DNA of 64,000 nt, from contig NZ_JACIDA010000001.1 of the NCBI RefSeq assembly GCF_014196125.1, positions 1,054,001 to 1,118,000 of the forward strand, written 5' to 3'. Position 1 is the first letter of the stretch; each line of letters starts with the position of its first letter. Both the position numbers and the translations under genes were made by a program. This DNA is from Brevundimonas mediterranea. Its GTDB lineage: Bacteria; Pseudomonadota; Alphaproteobacteria; Caulobacterales; Caulobacteraceae. The notes beneath the pieces were generated by a model, which saw only the letters and a program-made list of their open reading frames with translations, had not been told where the DNA came from and searched no databases. Below, piece after piece: positions 19,911 through 28,964 of this stretch.

Positions 19911-21386
19911 ATGATCGCTTTTTTCCGTCGTGGTCTTTTCGCCGTTCTCGCGCTTTCGCTCGTCCTTGGGGCGAACGTCAGGCCGATCGAGGCCCAGTCG
20001 CAGGAAAACAGTCGTTACGCCGCCATCGTCATCGACGCTGCGTCGGGCGAGGTGCTGTTCTCGCGTCATGCCGACAGCCGCCGATATCCGGCGTCCCTGA
20101 CCAAGATGATGACGCTGTATCTGGCGTTCGAGGCCCTGTCACAGGGCAAGGTCCGGGCCGACGACATCCTCACGATTTCGCCCTATGCGGCGTCGCGTCC
20201 GCCGTCCAAACTGGGCCTTGCTGCGGGCCAGACCATCACTCTGGACGACGCCATGCGCGCCACCGCCGTGCGGTCCGCCAACGACATGGCCGTGGCCATC
20301 GCCGAGCATATCGGCGGCTCAGAGACCCGGTTCGCCAGCCAGATGACGGCCAAGGCGCAACAGTTGGGCATGACCCAGACGCGCTATTTCACCGCCAATG
20401 GCCTGCCCGACGCACGCCAAACGACCTCGGCGCACGACCAGGCGATCCTGGCGCGCGCCATCATGCGGGATTTTCCCCAGTATTATAGCTACTTCGGCTT
20501 GCATGATTGGGCCTATAACGGTCGCAACTATCGCAACACCAACGGCCTGCTGCCGACCGGAAACGGCTACGACGGCATGAAGACCGGCTACACCAACGCC
20601 TCGGGCTATAATCTGGCGGCCTCGGCGGTGCGCGACGGTCGTCGGTTGATCACCGTCGTCCTGGGCGGTCGATCCAGCGCCAGCCGCAACGCCCACGTCG
20701 CCGAACTGATGGACACCGGCTTCGAGGTCGAGCGTCGTCGGAGCCAGGGCGAAAACATCCAGATCGCCCAGACCTTCTTCGAACAGCGCGGCTTCGGCGT
20801 CGGCGGCGAGTCCCTGTCGCCCAGCGCGCCCGTCGCCTACGCCTCCATCGGCAATGACGAAGACGATATCGGAGCCGAGTCCAGCGCCGTCGCCTATACG
20901 GCGGCTCCGGCGCCCGCCGCTCTGCCGACGCGGATCACGCCCTCCCCTTCGGAACGCAGCGCCGCCGCCACTCAGCGCGCCGCAGCCCCGGCTCAAGTCC
21001 AACCCGCCGTCCCGACCCGCCGCGCGCCCGCCAATGTCACCGCCTCTCTGAACGGCGCGCCGTCCGGGGCCGCCGTCGCGCCCTCGACCACGCCGCGCCG
21101 CGCCGCGCCGCCGCCCGCCCGCGAACCGGCTCGCGCCGCCGCTCGCCCGTCCGGCCGCTGGGCGGTGCAGGTCGGCGCCTTCCGCGACGAGAAGGTCGCG
21201 ACCGACTGGCTGGCCGAGGTCAATCGCCGTTTCCGCGCCCAGTTCGCCAGCGCCGAGCGTAATGTTCAGACGGCCGGCGACTGGTACCGTTCACGCTTCA
21301 CAGGCCTGACCGAAGACACCGCCAAGGCCGCCTGCGACGCCTTGTCGGAACGTCGCGTCACCTGCATGGTCATCCGTCCCGACTGA
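19911..21386 (+). CDS. D-alanyl-D-alanine carboxypeptidase with SPOR domain
   Basis: Low-molecular-mass penicillin-binding protein (peptidase S11, DacA/PBP5-like) that trims the terminal D-Ala of peptidoglycan stem peptides. A signal peptide ends after about residue 28 (IEAQ). Catalytic motifs are S62-L-T-K65, S122-A-N124 and K224-T-G226. A low-complexity Pro/Ala/Arg linker (about 320-410) leads to a C-terminal SPOR domain (about 412-490; WAVQVGAFRDE) that binds glycan strands lacking stem peptides, which should concentrate the enzyme at the division septum. Carboxypeptidase plus SPOR is known in Alphaproteobacteria. The protein has 491 residues and stands alone. Confidence 0.93.
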   Translation: MIAFFRRGLFAVLALSLVLGANVRPIEAQSQENSRYAAIVIDAASGEVLFSRHADSRRYPASLTKMMTLYLAFEALSQGKVRADDILTISPYAASRPPSKLGLAAGQTITLDDAMRATAVRSANDMAVAIAEHIGGSETRFASQMTAKAQQLGMTQTRYFTANGLPDARQTTSAHDQAILARAIMRDFPQYYSYFGLHDWAYNGRNYRNTNGLLPTGNGYDGMKTGYTNASGYNLAASAVRDGRRLITVVLGGRSSASRNAHVAELMDTGFEVERRRSQGENIQIAQTFFEQRGFGVGGESLSPSAPVAYASIGNDEDDIGAESSAVAYTAAPAPAALPTRITPSPSERSAAATQRAAAPAQVQPAVPTRRAPANVTASLNGAPSGAAVAPSTTPRRAAPPPAREPARAAARPSGRWAVQVGAFRDEKVATDWLAEVNRRFRAQFASAERNVQTAGDWYRSRFTGLTEDTAKAACDALSERRVTCMVIRPD

Positions 21387-21481
21387 AAAGCGGCTGAATC
21401 GCCTTCGGCGCTGGTCTTTCCGGCGAGGTTCAAATACCCTGAACTGTCTGAGAACGACGTTCTTTTCCCTTATCTGAGCGG

Positions 21482-22162
21482 ATGTCGCGGATCATATCCG
21501 CGAACGACTCCGTTCAGTTTCCGACCATCGAGGACATGGCCGACACGACCAACAAGCTGGGGCACAAGATCGGCGCACGGGGAGGTCGCACGCGCCAGGC
21601 GATCCTCGACGCGACCCGCGCCCTGCTGAACGAGCGGCACTATGGCGAAATCCGCGTGGCGGACCTCGCCTCGGTCGCCGGGGTGTCGCCTTCCAACTTC
21701 TACACCTATTTCAAGACGGTCGAAGAGCCGGTCCTGGCCCTGTGCGAGGCGGCGGCGACCGATTTTCAGGGACTGGCCGCCCATTTCCAGGCGGATTGGC
21801 CGGGCGACAAGGCCTTCGCCATCGGCCGGGCCTTCATACTGGACGTCATGGCCATCTGGCGCGATCACGGTCAGGTGCTGCGGGTCGAGCACATGCTGGC
21901 CGACAACGGCGAGGCCGCCTTCGTCGAGAGCCGGGTGCGTCGCCTGCGTCGCCTGCACCTGGCGATCGAACGCCGCGTCGCCCAGGCCCATGCTGCGGGC
22001 TTGCACCCGAAGGACTACAGCCCCCGCCTGGCCTCGTACCAGATCGCCTCCATCGCCGAATCGACCGCCGCCAGCTTCGACCTGTTGCGCCGCGCCGATA
22101 CGCCTGAAGCCATTCTCGACACGGCGGCCATCATCATCGTCAAGTTGACGACCGGGCGTTAG
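21482..22162 (+). CDS. TetR-family transcriptional regulator
   Basis: A 226-residue repressor-type protein. The N-terminal HTH reads TRQAILDATRALLNERHYGE, then VADLASVAGVSPSNFYTYFKT, the TetR recognition helix; the ligand-binding half has the broad helical layout of the family and no motif naming a ligand. ATG at 21536 (MADTTNK) is a plausible alternative start, since the first 18 residues add nothing recognisable. Its stop overlaps that of the convergent prepilin peptidase by two bases. No obvious target operon is divergent from it. Confidence 0.88.
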   Translation: MSRIISANDSVQFPTIEDMADTTNKLGHKIGARGGRTRQAILDATRALLNERHYGEIRVADLASVAGVSPSNFYTYFKTVEEPVLALCEAAATDFQGLAAHFQADWPGDKAFAIGRAFILDVMAIWRDHGQVLRVEHMLADNGEAAFVESRVRRLRRLHLAIERRVAQAHAAGLHPKDYSPRLASYQIASIAESTAASFDLLRRADTPEAILDTAAIIIVKLTTGR

Positions 22163-22911
22163 AGCCCGAGCGGCCCGTATAGCCAGGTCAGCCAGATACC
22201 GACGGCCAAGAAGACGCCGAACGGCAGTTTCTGCGTCGCGCTGACCGAGCGGCGCACCACCAGCATGCCGAACACCAGGCTGAGACCGACCGCCGAGGCC
22301 CACAACAGCACGCTGGGCAGGCCGATCCACCCGACCCAGGCCCCCGCGCCCGCGAACAGGAAGGGGTCGCCCCCGCCCAGGCCGTCGCGCTTGCGGATCG
22401 CCTTGTACAGCCAGCCGACCAGCCAAAGACCGCCAAAGCCGACCGCCGCCCCGATCAGGTGCGTCAGAACTGAATCCCGGTCGATCAGAGCCGCAGCGAT
22501 CAGGCCTGTCGCCGCCAGCGGCCAGGTCAGAACGTCGGGCAGCCAGAAATTCTCGGCGTCTATGATGGCGATCAACAGCAGTTGCCAGCCCAGGAGCGCG
22601 GTCGCGGCGACCATCAGCCACGACGCCCCGCTGAAGCCCGCCCAGACGCCGATCAGGGCGGCCCCCAGCTCGATCAGCGGATAGCGCGGCGAGATGGCCG
22701 CATCGCACCGCGCGCACCGCGCACGCAGAACAAACCAGCTGAACAGGGGAACCAACTCCCACGGCCGCAGGGTCTGGTCACAGCCCATGCAGCGCGACCG
22801 CGCGGCCACGATATCCTCGTCGCGCGGCAGGCGCACGCTGACCGCCGCCAGGAAGCTGCCGATGATCAGGCCCAGCAGGCCCAGGACGACGGCGGCGACG
22901 GCAGGGCTCAT
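22159..22911 (-). CDS. Prepilin peptidase (type IV leader peptidase)
   Basis: Bitopic aspartyl protease that cleaves, and usually N-methylates, type IV pilin-like leader peptides for pili or type II secretion. Of 250 residues with about seven membrane helices, the cytoplasmic loop has paired cysteines C41-x2-C44 and C66-x2-C69, the mark of the bifunctional PilD/GspO enzyme. The two catalytic aspartates are D118 (IIDAENFWLPD) and D182 in GGGD. No pilus or secretion genes are adjacent, so its substrates are encoded elsewhere. feoB ends 33 bases upstream on the same strand, so read-through from feoAB is possible. Confidence 0.92.
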   Translation of the reverse strand: MSPAVAAVVLGLLGLIIGSFLAAVSVRLPRDEDIVAARSRCMGCDQTLRPWELVPLFSWFVLRARCARCDAAISPRYPLIELGAALIGVWAGFSGASWLMVAATALLGWQLLLIAIIDAENFWLPDVLTWPLAATGLIAAALIDRDSVLTHLIGAAVGFGGLWLVGWLYKAIRKRDGLGGGDPFLFAGAGAWVGWIGLPSVLLWASAVGLSLVFGMLVVRRSVSATQKLPFGVFLAVGIWLTWLYGPLGL

Positions 22912-22944
22912 CTCAAGGTCCGGTTGGTGGAGAACCGGCCCCGC

Positions 22945-24813
22945 TTAGCCGCCTCCGAGCGCAACCGCCACATGATAGGTCACGAAGGAGGCCAGATAGG
23001 CCAGACCGAACATGTAGCCGATCATGATCCAGGTCCATTTCCACGAGTTGGTCTCGCGCTTCACCACGCCCAGGGTCGCCACGCACTGGGGCGCGAAGAT
23101 ATACCAGGCTAGGAAGGACAATGCCGTCGCCAGCGACCATTGCGCCGACAGTGTGGAGGCCAGAAGACCGGTCGCATTCTCGGCGTCCGCGATGGCGTAG
23201 GTCGTGCCCAGGGCGGCCACCGCCACCTCGCGCGCCGCCATGCCGGGGATCAGGGCCACGACCATCTGCCAGTTGAAGCCGATAGGGGCGAAGATCGGCT
23301 CCAGCGCGCGGCCGATCATGCCCGCGAACGAATAGTCGATGCCCGGCATCGTCGCGTTTTCGGGCGGATAGGGGAAGGTCGCCAGAACCCACAGGATGAT
23401 CACCAGCGGCAGGATGATACGGCCGGCGCGGTTGATGAAGATCTTGGCGCGAATCCACAGGTTGAAGACGACGCTCTTGAAGTCCGGCACCTTGTAGGTC
23501 GGCAGTTCCATCATGAAGGGCTCGACCGCCCCGCGCCAGAAGACCTTGCGGATCACCAGCGACACCAGCAGGGCGCTGACGATGCCGGCGGCGTAGAGAC
23601 CGAACATCACCAGGCCTTGCAGATTGACGAAGCCCCAGACGGTCTCGTTGGGAATGAAGGCGGCGATGATCAGCGTATAGACCGGAATCCGCGCCGAACA
23701 GGTCATCAGCGGCGCGACCAGGATGGTGGTCAGGCGGTCGCGCTTCGAATCGATCACCCGCGCCGCCATGATGCCGGGAATGGCGCAGGCGAAACTGGAC
23801 AACAGCGGGATGAAGGCCCGGCCGTGCAGCCCCGCCCCGCCCATGATCTTGTCCATCAGGAAGGCGGCGCGCGCCATATAGCCGAAGTCTTCCAGGGCGA
23901 TGATGAACAGGAACAGGATCAGGATCTGCGGCAGGAAGACCAGGACGCTGCCGACGCCTGAAATGATCCCATCGACAATCAGACTTTGCAGCAGGCCGTC
24001 GGGAAGCAGCGCCGCCACCCCGGCGCCCAACCATCCGACAATCCCCTCGATCCCATCCATCAGGGGCGCGGCCCAGCTGAACACGGCCTGGAACATGGCG
24101 AACAGGATGACCATCAGAATGACCATCCCGCCCAGCGGATGCAGCAGGACGTCGTCGATCCGCCCCGTCAGGGTGTCCGGCCGCTCGGGCGGACGCACGC
24201 AGGCCTTCATGATCCGTTCGGCCTCACGGGCGGCGGTGCGCAGCTCGGTCGCGTCGGGACTGCGCCAGTGGTTCTCGCTGGCGGCGGCCACATCCACCTG
24301 GGTCTCGACGGCGGCGATCAGGTCGTCGATGCCGCGCTTGCGCGTCGCCACCGTGGTGATGATCGGCACGCCCAGTTCGGCGCCCAGTTTTTCCAGATCA
24401 ATCCGCAGCCCCTGACGCTGGGCGATGTCGTACATGTTCAACGCCAGGACCATGGGCCGGCCGACGGCCTTCAGTTCCAGGACCAGGCGCAGGATCAGGC
24501 GCAGGTTGGTGGCGTCGGCCACGCAGACCAGCACATCAGGCGGGACTTCGCCGGCCAGACGGCCCAGGACCGCGTCGCGGGTGACTTCCTCGTCCGGACT
24601 GCGGGCGCGCAGCGAATAGGTGCCGGGCAGGTCCAGCACCGACATGGTCCGGCCGGAGGCGGTGCGGATCAGCCCCTCCTTGCGCTCTACCGTAACGCCG
24701 GCGTAGTTGGCGACCTTCTGGTGGGCGCCGGTCAGGGCGTTGAACAGGGCCGTCTTGCCGCTGTTGGGATTGCCGACCAGGGCGACGCGGGCGGTCTTCA
24801 GGGCCATGTCCAT
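22945..24813 (-). CDS. feoB: Ferrous iron transporter FeoB
   Basis: GTPase-linked inner-membrane Fe2+ permease. The 622-residue protein has an N-terminal G domain: G1 GNPNSGKT (14-21), switch I NYAGVTVERKEG, G3 DLPG (61-64) and a G4 NMYD at about 126; then a GDI helical region and about eight membrane helices carrying two Gate motifs (GVGSVLVFLPQILILFLF and RIPVYTLIIAAF). It is shorter than E. coli FeoB (773) because the C-terminal soluble part is missing. The ATG overlaps the feoA stop by one base. No feoC follows. A Fur-like box is upstream of feoA. Confidence 0.95.
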   Translation of the reverse strand: MDMALKTARVALVGNPNSGKTALFNALTGAHQKVANYAGVTVERKEGLIRTASGRTMSVLDLPGTYSLRARSPDEEVTRDAVLGRLAGEVPPDVLVCVADATNLRLILRLVLELKAVGRPMVLALNMYDIAQRQGLRIDLEKLGAELGVPIITTVATRKRGIDDLIAAVETQVDVAAASENHWRSPDATELRTAAREAERIMKACVRPPERPDTLTGRIDDVLLHPLGGMVILMVILFAMFQAVFSWAAPLMDGIEGIVGWLGAGVAALLPDGLLQSLIVDGIISGVGSVLVFLPQILILFLFIIALEDFGYMARAAFLMDKIMGGAGLHGRAFIPLLSSFACAIPGIMAARVIDSKRDRLTTILVAPLMTCSARIPVYTLIIAAFIPNETVWGFVNLQGLVMFGLYAAGIVSALLVSLVIRKVFWRGAVEPFMMELPTYKVPDFKSVVFNLWIRAKIFINRAGRIILPLVIILWVLATFPYPPENATMPGIDYSFAGMIGRALEPIFAPIGFNWQMVVALIPGMAAREVAVAALGTTYAIADAENATGLLASTLSAQWSLATALSFLAWYIFAPQCVATLGVVKRETNSWKWTWIMIGYMFGLAYLASFVTYHVAVALGGG

Positions 24814-25079
24814 CAGGCGGCGTCCAGCCGGATGGTCAGGCTGGCGGCCTCGTGGCGGCGCAGGGCCACGCGCATGTCGTCCACCTTGATCGCGATGGGA
24901 TCGCGACCGAACAGGCCTTCATGCAGCAGTTCGACGTGGGCGCCCTCGACGAAGCCCAGTTCAAGCAGTCGGCGTTCAAGTTCCACCGCCTCGCCTTGAT
25001 GATGACAATGGGCGCCCACCTGAGTGATGACGCCTTGATCGCCGCGTCGGGCCTGGCTCAGCTTTATGGTATCGGTCAA
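24813..25079 (-). CDS. feoA: Ferrous iron transport accessory protein FeoA
   Basis: Small SH3-like cytoplasmic protein needed for FeoB function. Of 88 residues, the core LERRLLELGFVEGAHVELLHEG, read in two parts, is the FeoA signature, with DPIAIKVDDMRVALRRHEA as the closing strands. The start is TTG at 25079 giving MTDTIKLSQARRGD; no ATG is available in frame. The coding end overlaps feoB by one base, so the two are co-translated. Transcription probably responds to iron through the box at 25130-25144. Confidence 0.93.
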   Translation of the reverse strand: MTDTIKLSQARRGDQGVITQVGAHCHHQGEAVELERRLLELGFVEGAHVELLHEGLFGRDPIAIKVDDMRVALRRHEAASLTIRLDAA

Positions 25080-25129
25080 ATCTAGGCTCGCACCGGCGGA
25101 TGCCGCCCCCCGGCGACTCCGCGTTTCTT

Positions 25130-25144
25130 TGACACTGATTATCA
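25130..25144. promoter_or_regulatory. Candidate Fur box, feoA / cytochrome c divergent region
   Basis: TGACACT-G-ATTATCA matches the 7-1-7 Fur consensus TGATAAT-N-ATTATCA at 12 of the 14 half-site positions, with a perfect right half. It is 51-65 bases upstream of the feoA start and overlaps a TTGACA (25129-25134) directed toward the cytochrome c gene. Position and neighbour (iron uptake) support Fur control. Confidence 0.65.
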
Positions 25145-25231
25145 GGTGCGTGCCCCATCCGTCCAGCAGGACAGCTTGACCAATTGCCGCGCCACGCGTT
25201 TCCCCTATGTGGCGCGAAACTGGAGCCCTTG

Positions 25232-25750
25232 ATGAGCCGTCTCACCCCCCTCGCCGTCCCCTTGATTCTGGCCCTTGCCGCCTGCGGTCAGGGCAATGCC
25301 CCGAACAAGGCGGGCGACGACGGCCGACCGGCGGCCAAGCCGGCGCGCGTCGCGACGGATGCGGAAAAGGCCAGCCTGCGGGCCGCCCTGCCCGCCCCCT
25401 ACAACGCCGGGGATCTAGCCAATGGTCGTCGCGTCTTCGCTCGCTGTCGTTCGTGCCACACCATCGGCCAGGACGGGCCGGATCTGGCGGGACCGAATCT
25501 GTACGGCGTGTTCGGGCGCAAGGCGGGAGATCGCCCGCGGTTCAACTATTCCAACGTCATGCGCACGGCGGAATTCACATGGGACGCCGAAAAGCTGGAC
25601 CACTGGCTGCAGAATCCGAAGACCTTCCTGCCGGGCAACAAGATGAACTATCCCGGCCTACCCGACGCGACGGACCGCCGGGACGTCATCGCCTTCCTGA
25701 AGGTGGAGACGGGGTACACGCCCCAGACGCCGGCGGCGCCCGCCTCCTGA
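25232..25750 (+). CDS. Lipoprotein-anchored class I cytochrome c
   Basis: Electron carrier tethered outside the inner membrane. With ATG at 25232 (GGAG seven bases upstream) it has 172 residues: a lipobox LAAC with C18 to be acylated, a flexible linker, heme-binding C72-R-S-C75-H76, and the sixth-ligand methionine in PGNKMNYPG. Its mitochondrial/c2-type fold (NLYGVFGRKAGD, DRRDVIAFLK) resembles membrane-bound CycM-type cytochromes that feed cytochrome aa3 oxidases. The longer open frame from 25184 lacks a signal sequence in the right place. It converges on the RND permease, 4 bases apart. Confidence 0.88.
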   Translation: MSRLTPLAVPLILALAACGQGNAPNKAGDDGRPAAKPARVATDAEKASLRAALPAPYNAGDLANGRRVFARCRSCHTIGQDGPDLAGPNLYGVFGRKAGDRPRFNYSNVMRTAEFTWDAEKLDHWLQNPKTFLPGNKMNYPGLPDATDRRDVIAFLKVETGYTPQTPAAPAS

Positions 25751-25754
25751 TCCT

Positions 25755-28700
25755 TCAGCCTTCCTCGATAGGCTTGGGTCCGCCCTCGCGCATCTCCTGG
25801 GCCTCCCACTCCTCGATCTTGCGGGCGGTCCATTCCGGCGACTTGGTGAAGCGCGCCAGGACGCCATAGATCACAGGCACGACGAACAGGGTCAGGACGG
25901 TGGCGAAGATGGCGCCCGTGAAGATCACCACGCCGATGGTCTGACGGCTGCCGGCGCCCGCCCCCTGCCATAGCACCAGCGGCAGGGCGCCGAAGGCGGT
26001 GGCGATGGAGGTCATGATGATCGGCCGCAGGCGAAGCGACGACGACTCAATGATCGCCTCGCGGATCGACCGCCCCTGGTCGCGCAACTGGTTGGCGAAC
26101 TCCACGATCAGGATGCCGTTCTTGGCCGCCACCCCGATCAGGATGATCAGGCCAATCTGGCTGTAGATGTTCAGGCTGGACCCGGCCATCAGCAGGCCGA
26201 ACAGACCGCCCGCCGCCGCCAGCGGCACCGTCAGCATGATGACCGCCGGGGTGATCCAGCTCTCGAACTGGGCCGCCAGCACCAGGAAGACCAGCAACAG
26301 CGCCAGGCCGAAGGCCGCCAGCACCGCGCCGCCCGCCTCCTGCTGATCGCGCGCGGCGCCGCCCCACTGGGTGATCACCCCGCCCGTCGGTTGTCTGGCC
26401 GCCTCGGCGCTGAGGAACTGGATCGCATCGTCGATGGTCATGCCGGGGTTCAGATCGGCCTGAAGCGAGATGGCCCGCTGGCGATCCAGGCGCCGGCGAT
26501 CCGGCGTGTCGCCCGAGGTCTTGGTCGTCACCACCGCCGACAGAGGCACCAGTTGGCCCGCGCCGGTCGCGACATAAAGCGCTTCCAGATCCGCCACTTC
26601 GCGGCGGTTGTCCCGGTCGGTCTGCAGGATGACGTCATACTCCTGACCGCCCTTGATATAGGTGGTGGCGGTGCGCGACCCGAACATGGTCTCCAGCGTC
26701 CGCCCGATGGACTGGGACGAGACGCCGAGCGCCGCGGCCTTCTGCGGATCGACATCGACCAGAAGGCGCGGCGAATTGGGTTCGTAGTTCAGGCGCGGAC
26801 GCGAGAAACCGGGATTGGCCTGGGCCGCCGCCAGCAGGGGCTGAAGCCAGTTGTAGATCTGCTGGTAATCGGTCCCGGTGGCGATCAGTTCAACCGAGTT
26901 GGAGTTGCCGCCCCCCCGCTGGAAGGCGCCGGGGGTCGAGGCGTTGACCTGGGCGTCCGTCTGGCCGCGCAGCTTGCCGTTCAGCTCCTGGGCGATCTCG
27001 GCGGCGGTGCGGTCCCGCTTGGACCAGTCGGACAGGACCAGGACGCCGTTGCCCGAGTTGAAGCTGCCGCCGCCGAAGCCGGGCGCCGAAACCAGATAGG
27101 AATCCGCCTCGCCGCTGTTCTTGTATTCGGCCAGCAGGGGTTCCAGCCCCATCATGATCTTGCGGGTATAGTCGAAGCCCGCGCCCTCAGGTCCGGCGAC
27201 ACGCACCGAGACCCGGCCTCGATCTTCATCCGGCACCAGCTCATTGGGCAGGACCAGGAAGATGCCCCCGGCTCCGGCCGCCACCAGGACGATCAGGGCC
27301 CCGACGCCGATGACGGCGATCCGCTTGCCCAGCAGCATGTCCAGCGACCGGCCATAGGAGGTCTTCAGTCGGTCCATGCCCCAGTCGACCCGGCGCGCGA
27401 CCCAGCCGCCGCCATGCGCCGGCTTCAGGATCTTGGACGCCAGCATCGGCGACAGGCTCAGCGCCAGGAAGGCCGAGAACGCCACCGCCGCCGCGATGGC
27501 GGCTGCAAGCTCGACGAACAGCCGTCCGACATAGCCCGGCAGGAACAGCAGGGGCGCGAACACCGACAACAGGACGATGGTCGTGGCCACGACAGCGAAG
27601 AAGACCTGGCGCGCGCCCCGTTCGGCCGCGACCAGCGGCGGCTCGCCATGGTCCAGACGACGCTGGATGTTCTCGACCACCACGATGGCGTCATCGACGA
27701 CCAGGCCAATGGCCAGAACCAGGGCCAGCAGGGTCAGCAGGTTCAGCGAGAAGCCGAGGGGCGCCAGGACGATGAAGGTCGCCAGCAGACAGATGGGCGC
27801 CACGATGGACGGGATCAGGGCGGCGCGCAGACTGCCCAGGAAGATGAAGTTGACCAGGGCCACCAGGGCCATGGAGATGCCGATGGTGATCCAGACCTCG
27901 TCGATGGCGTGTGAGGTGAAGACGGAGTTGTCCGACCCGATCTCCAGCGTCACGCCCGGCGGCAGGCTGGGCCGGATCTCGTCGATCATCTTGTGGACGC
28001 CGTCCGAGATGGCCAGGTCGTTCGACTGGGCCTGGCGGGTCACCGCCAAACCGATCTGGTCCATGCTGTTGCCGCGGAACAGACGACGCGGCTCCTCGGG
28101 CGCCTCCTCGACCCGGGCGATGTCGCCCAGGCGGGTCACATAGGTCGGCTGGCCCTGGATGATGGCGGAAGAGCCGCTGCCCGCGCCGGTCGCCACGGCG
28201 GCCGAGGCGGAGGCGGACCCCCGCGTGCCGATGGGCAGTTGGCGGAAATCATCAGGCCGGGCGTAGGTGCGGGCCACCCGGACGGTATAGTCCTTGTCAG
28301 TCGATTCCAGCGAGCCGGCGGGCAGTTCCACGTTCTGACTGGTCAGGGCCGTCTCGACGTCGTTGACCGTCAACCCGCGCGCGGCCATGGCGGCGGAATC
28401 CAGCCAGATGCGCATCGAATAGCGTTGCTCGCCATAGATGTTGACCTGGGCCACGCCCGGCACCGTCGCCATCCGATCCACCAGATAGCGGTCAGCGTAG
28501 TCGGTCAGCTGCAGCCGGTTCATCGTCGTCGAGCGCAGGAAGACGATGATGATGGGCTGGCTGTCGGAATCCGCCTTGGCCACTTCCGGCGGGTCGGCCT
28601 GATCCGGCAGGCGGCCCACGACGCGGCTGACCCGGTCGCGCACGTCATTGGCGGCGTCGTCGATATTGCGGTCCAGCGAGAACTCGATGTTCACGTTCGA

Positions 28701-28964
28701 CCGGCCGTCGCGGCTGGTCGAGTTGATGCGTTCGACGCCCTGGATGCCGGCGATCTGCTGCTCGATGGGCTCAGTGATCCGGCTCTCGATCACCTCGGCC
28801 GAGGCGCCGGCGTAGCTGGTGTTGACCGAGACGATGGGCGGATCGACGTCCGGCAGTTCGCGCACGGGCAGGAAGAAGAAGGCGGCGGCCCCGATCACGC
28901 ACAGGACGATGGCGGCGACCGCCGCGAAGACAGGACGCCGGACCGAGACATCGGAAAGCATCAT
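25755..28964 (-). CDS. RND efflux permease, HAE1 family
   Basis: Proton-driven trimeric inner-membrane pump exporting hydrophobic or amphiphilic compounds with an adaptor and an outer-membrane channel. The 1069-residue length and duplicated layout (six helices, large periplasmic loop, twice) are standard. Visible marks are RRPVFAAVAAIVLCVIGA at the N-terminus, GLVVDDAIVVVEN in TM4 with the paired proton-relay aspartates, and GVAAKNGILIVEFANQLRD in TM10. It is closer to MexK/MdtB-like than AcrB-like pumps by general feel only; substrates are unknown. The ATG overlaps the adaptor stop by four bases. No TolC-type gene is in the window. Confidence 0.95.
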   Translation of the reverse strand: MMLSDVSVRRPVFAAVAAIVLCVIGAAAFFFLPVRELPDVDPPIVSVNTSYAGASAEVIESRITEPIEQQIAGIQGVERINSTSRDGRSNVNIEFSLDRNIDDAANDVRDRVSRVVGRLPDQADPPEVAKADSDSQPIIIVFLRSTTMNRLQLTDYADRYLVDRMATVPGVAQVNIYGEQRYSMRIWLDSAAMAARGLTVNDVETALTSQNVELPAGSLESTDKDYTVRVARTYARPDDFRQLPIGTRGSASASAAVATGAGSGSSAIIQGQPTYVTRLGDIARVEEAPEEPRRLFRGNSMDQIGLAVTRQAQSNDLAISDGVHKMIDEIRPSLPPGVTLEIGSDNSVFTSHAIDEVWITIGISMALVALVNFIFLGSLRAALIPSIVAPICLLATFIVLAPLGFSLNLLTLLALVLAIGLVVDDAIVVVENIQRRLDHGEPPLVAAERGARQVFFAVVATTIVLLSVFAPLLFLPGYVGRLFVELAAAIAAAVAFSAFLALSLSPMLASKILKPAHGGGWVARRVDWGMDRLKTSYGRSLDMLLGKRIAVIGVGALIVLVAAGAGGIFLVLPNELVPDEDRGRVSVRVAGPEGAGFDYTRKIMMGLEPLLAEYKNSGEADSYLVSAPGFGGGSFNSGNGVLVLSDWSKRDRTAAEIAQELNGKLRGQTDAQVNASTPGAFQRGGGNSNSVELIATGTDYQQIYNWLQPLLAAAQANPGFSRPRLNYEPNSPRLLVDVDPQKAAALGVSSQSIGRTLETMFGSRTATTYIKGGQEYDVILQTDRDNRREVADLEALYVATGAGQLVPLSAVVTTKTSGDTPDRRRLDRQRAISLQADLNPGMTIDDAIQFLSAEAARQPTGGVITQWGGAARDQQEAGGAVLAAFGLALLLVFLVLAAQFESWITPAVIMLTVPLAAAGGLFGLLMAGSSLNIYSQIGLIILIGVAAKNGILIVEFANQLRDQGRSIREAIIESSSLRLRPIIMTSIATAFGALPLVLWQGAGAGSRQTIGVVIFTGAIFATVLTLFVVPVIYGVLARFTKSPEWTARKIEEWEAQEMREGGPKPIEEG

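Noticed and set aside
20900..21140. Pro/Ala/Arg-rich stretch as a repeat region
   Set aside because: It is the low-complexity linker of the carboxypeptidase, with no repeated unit at the DNA level.
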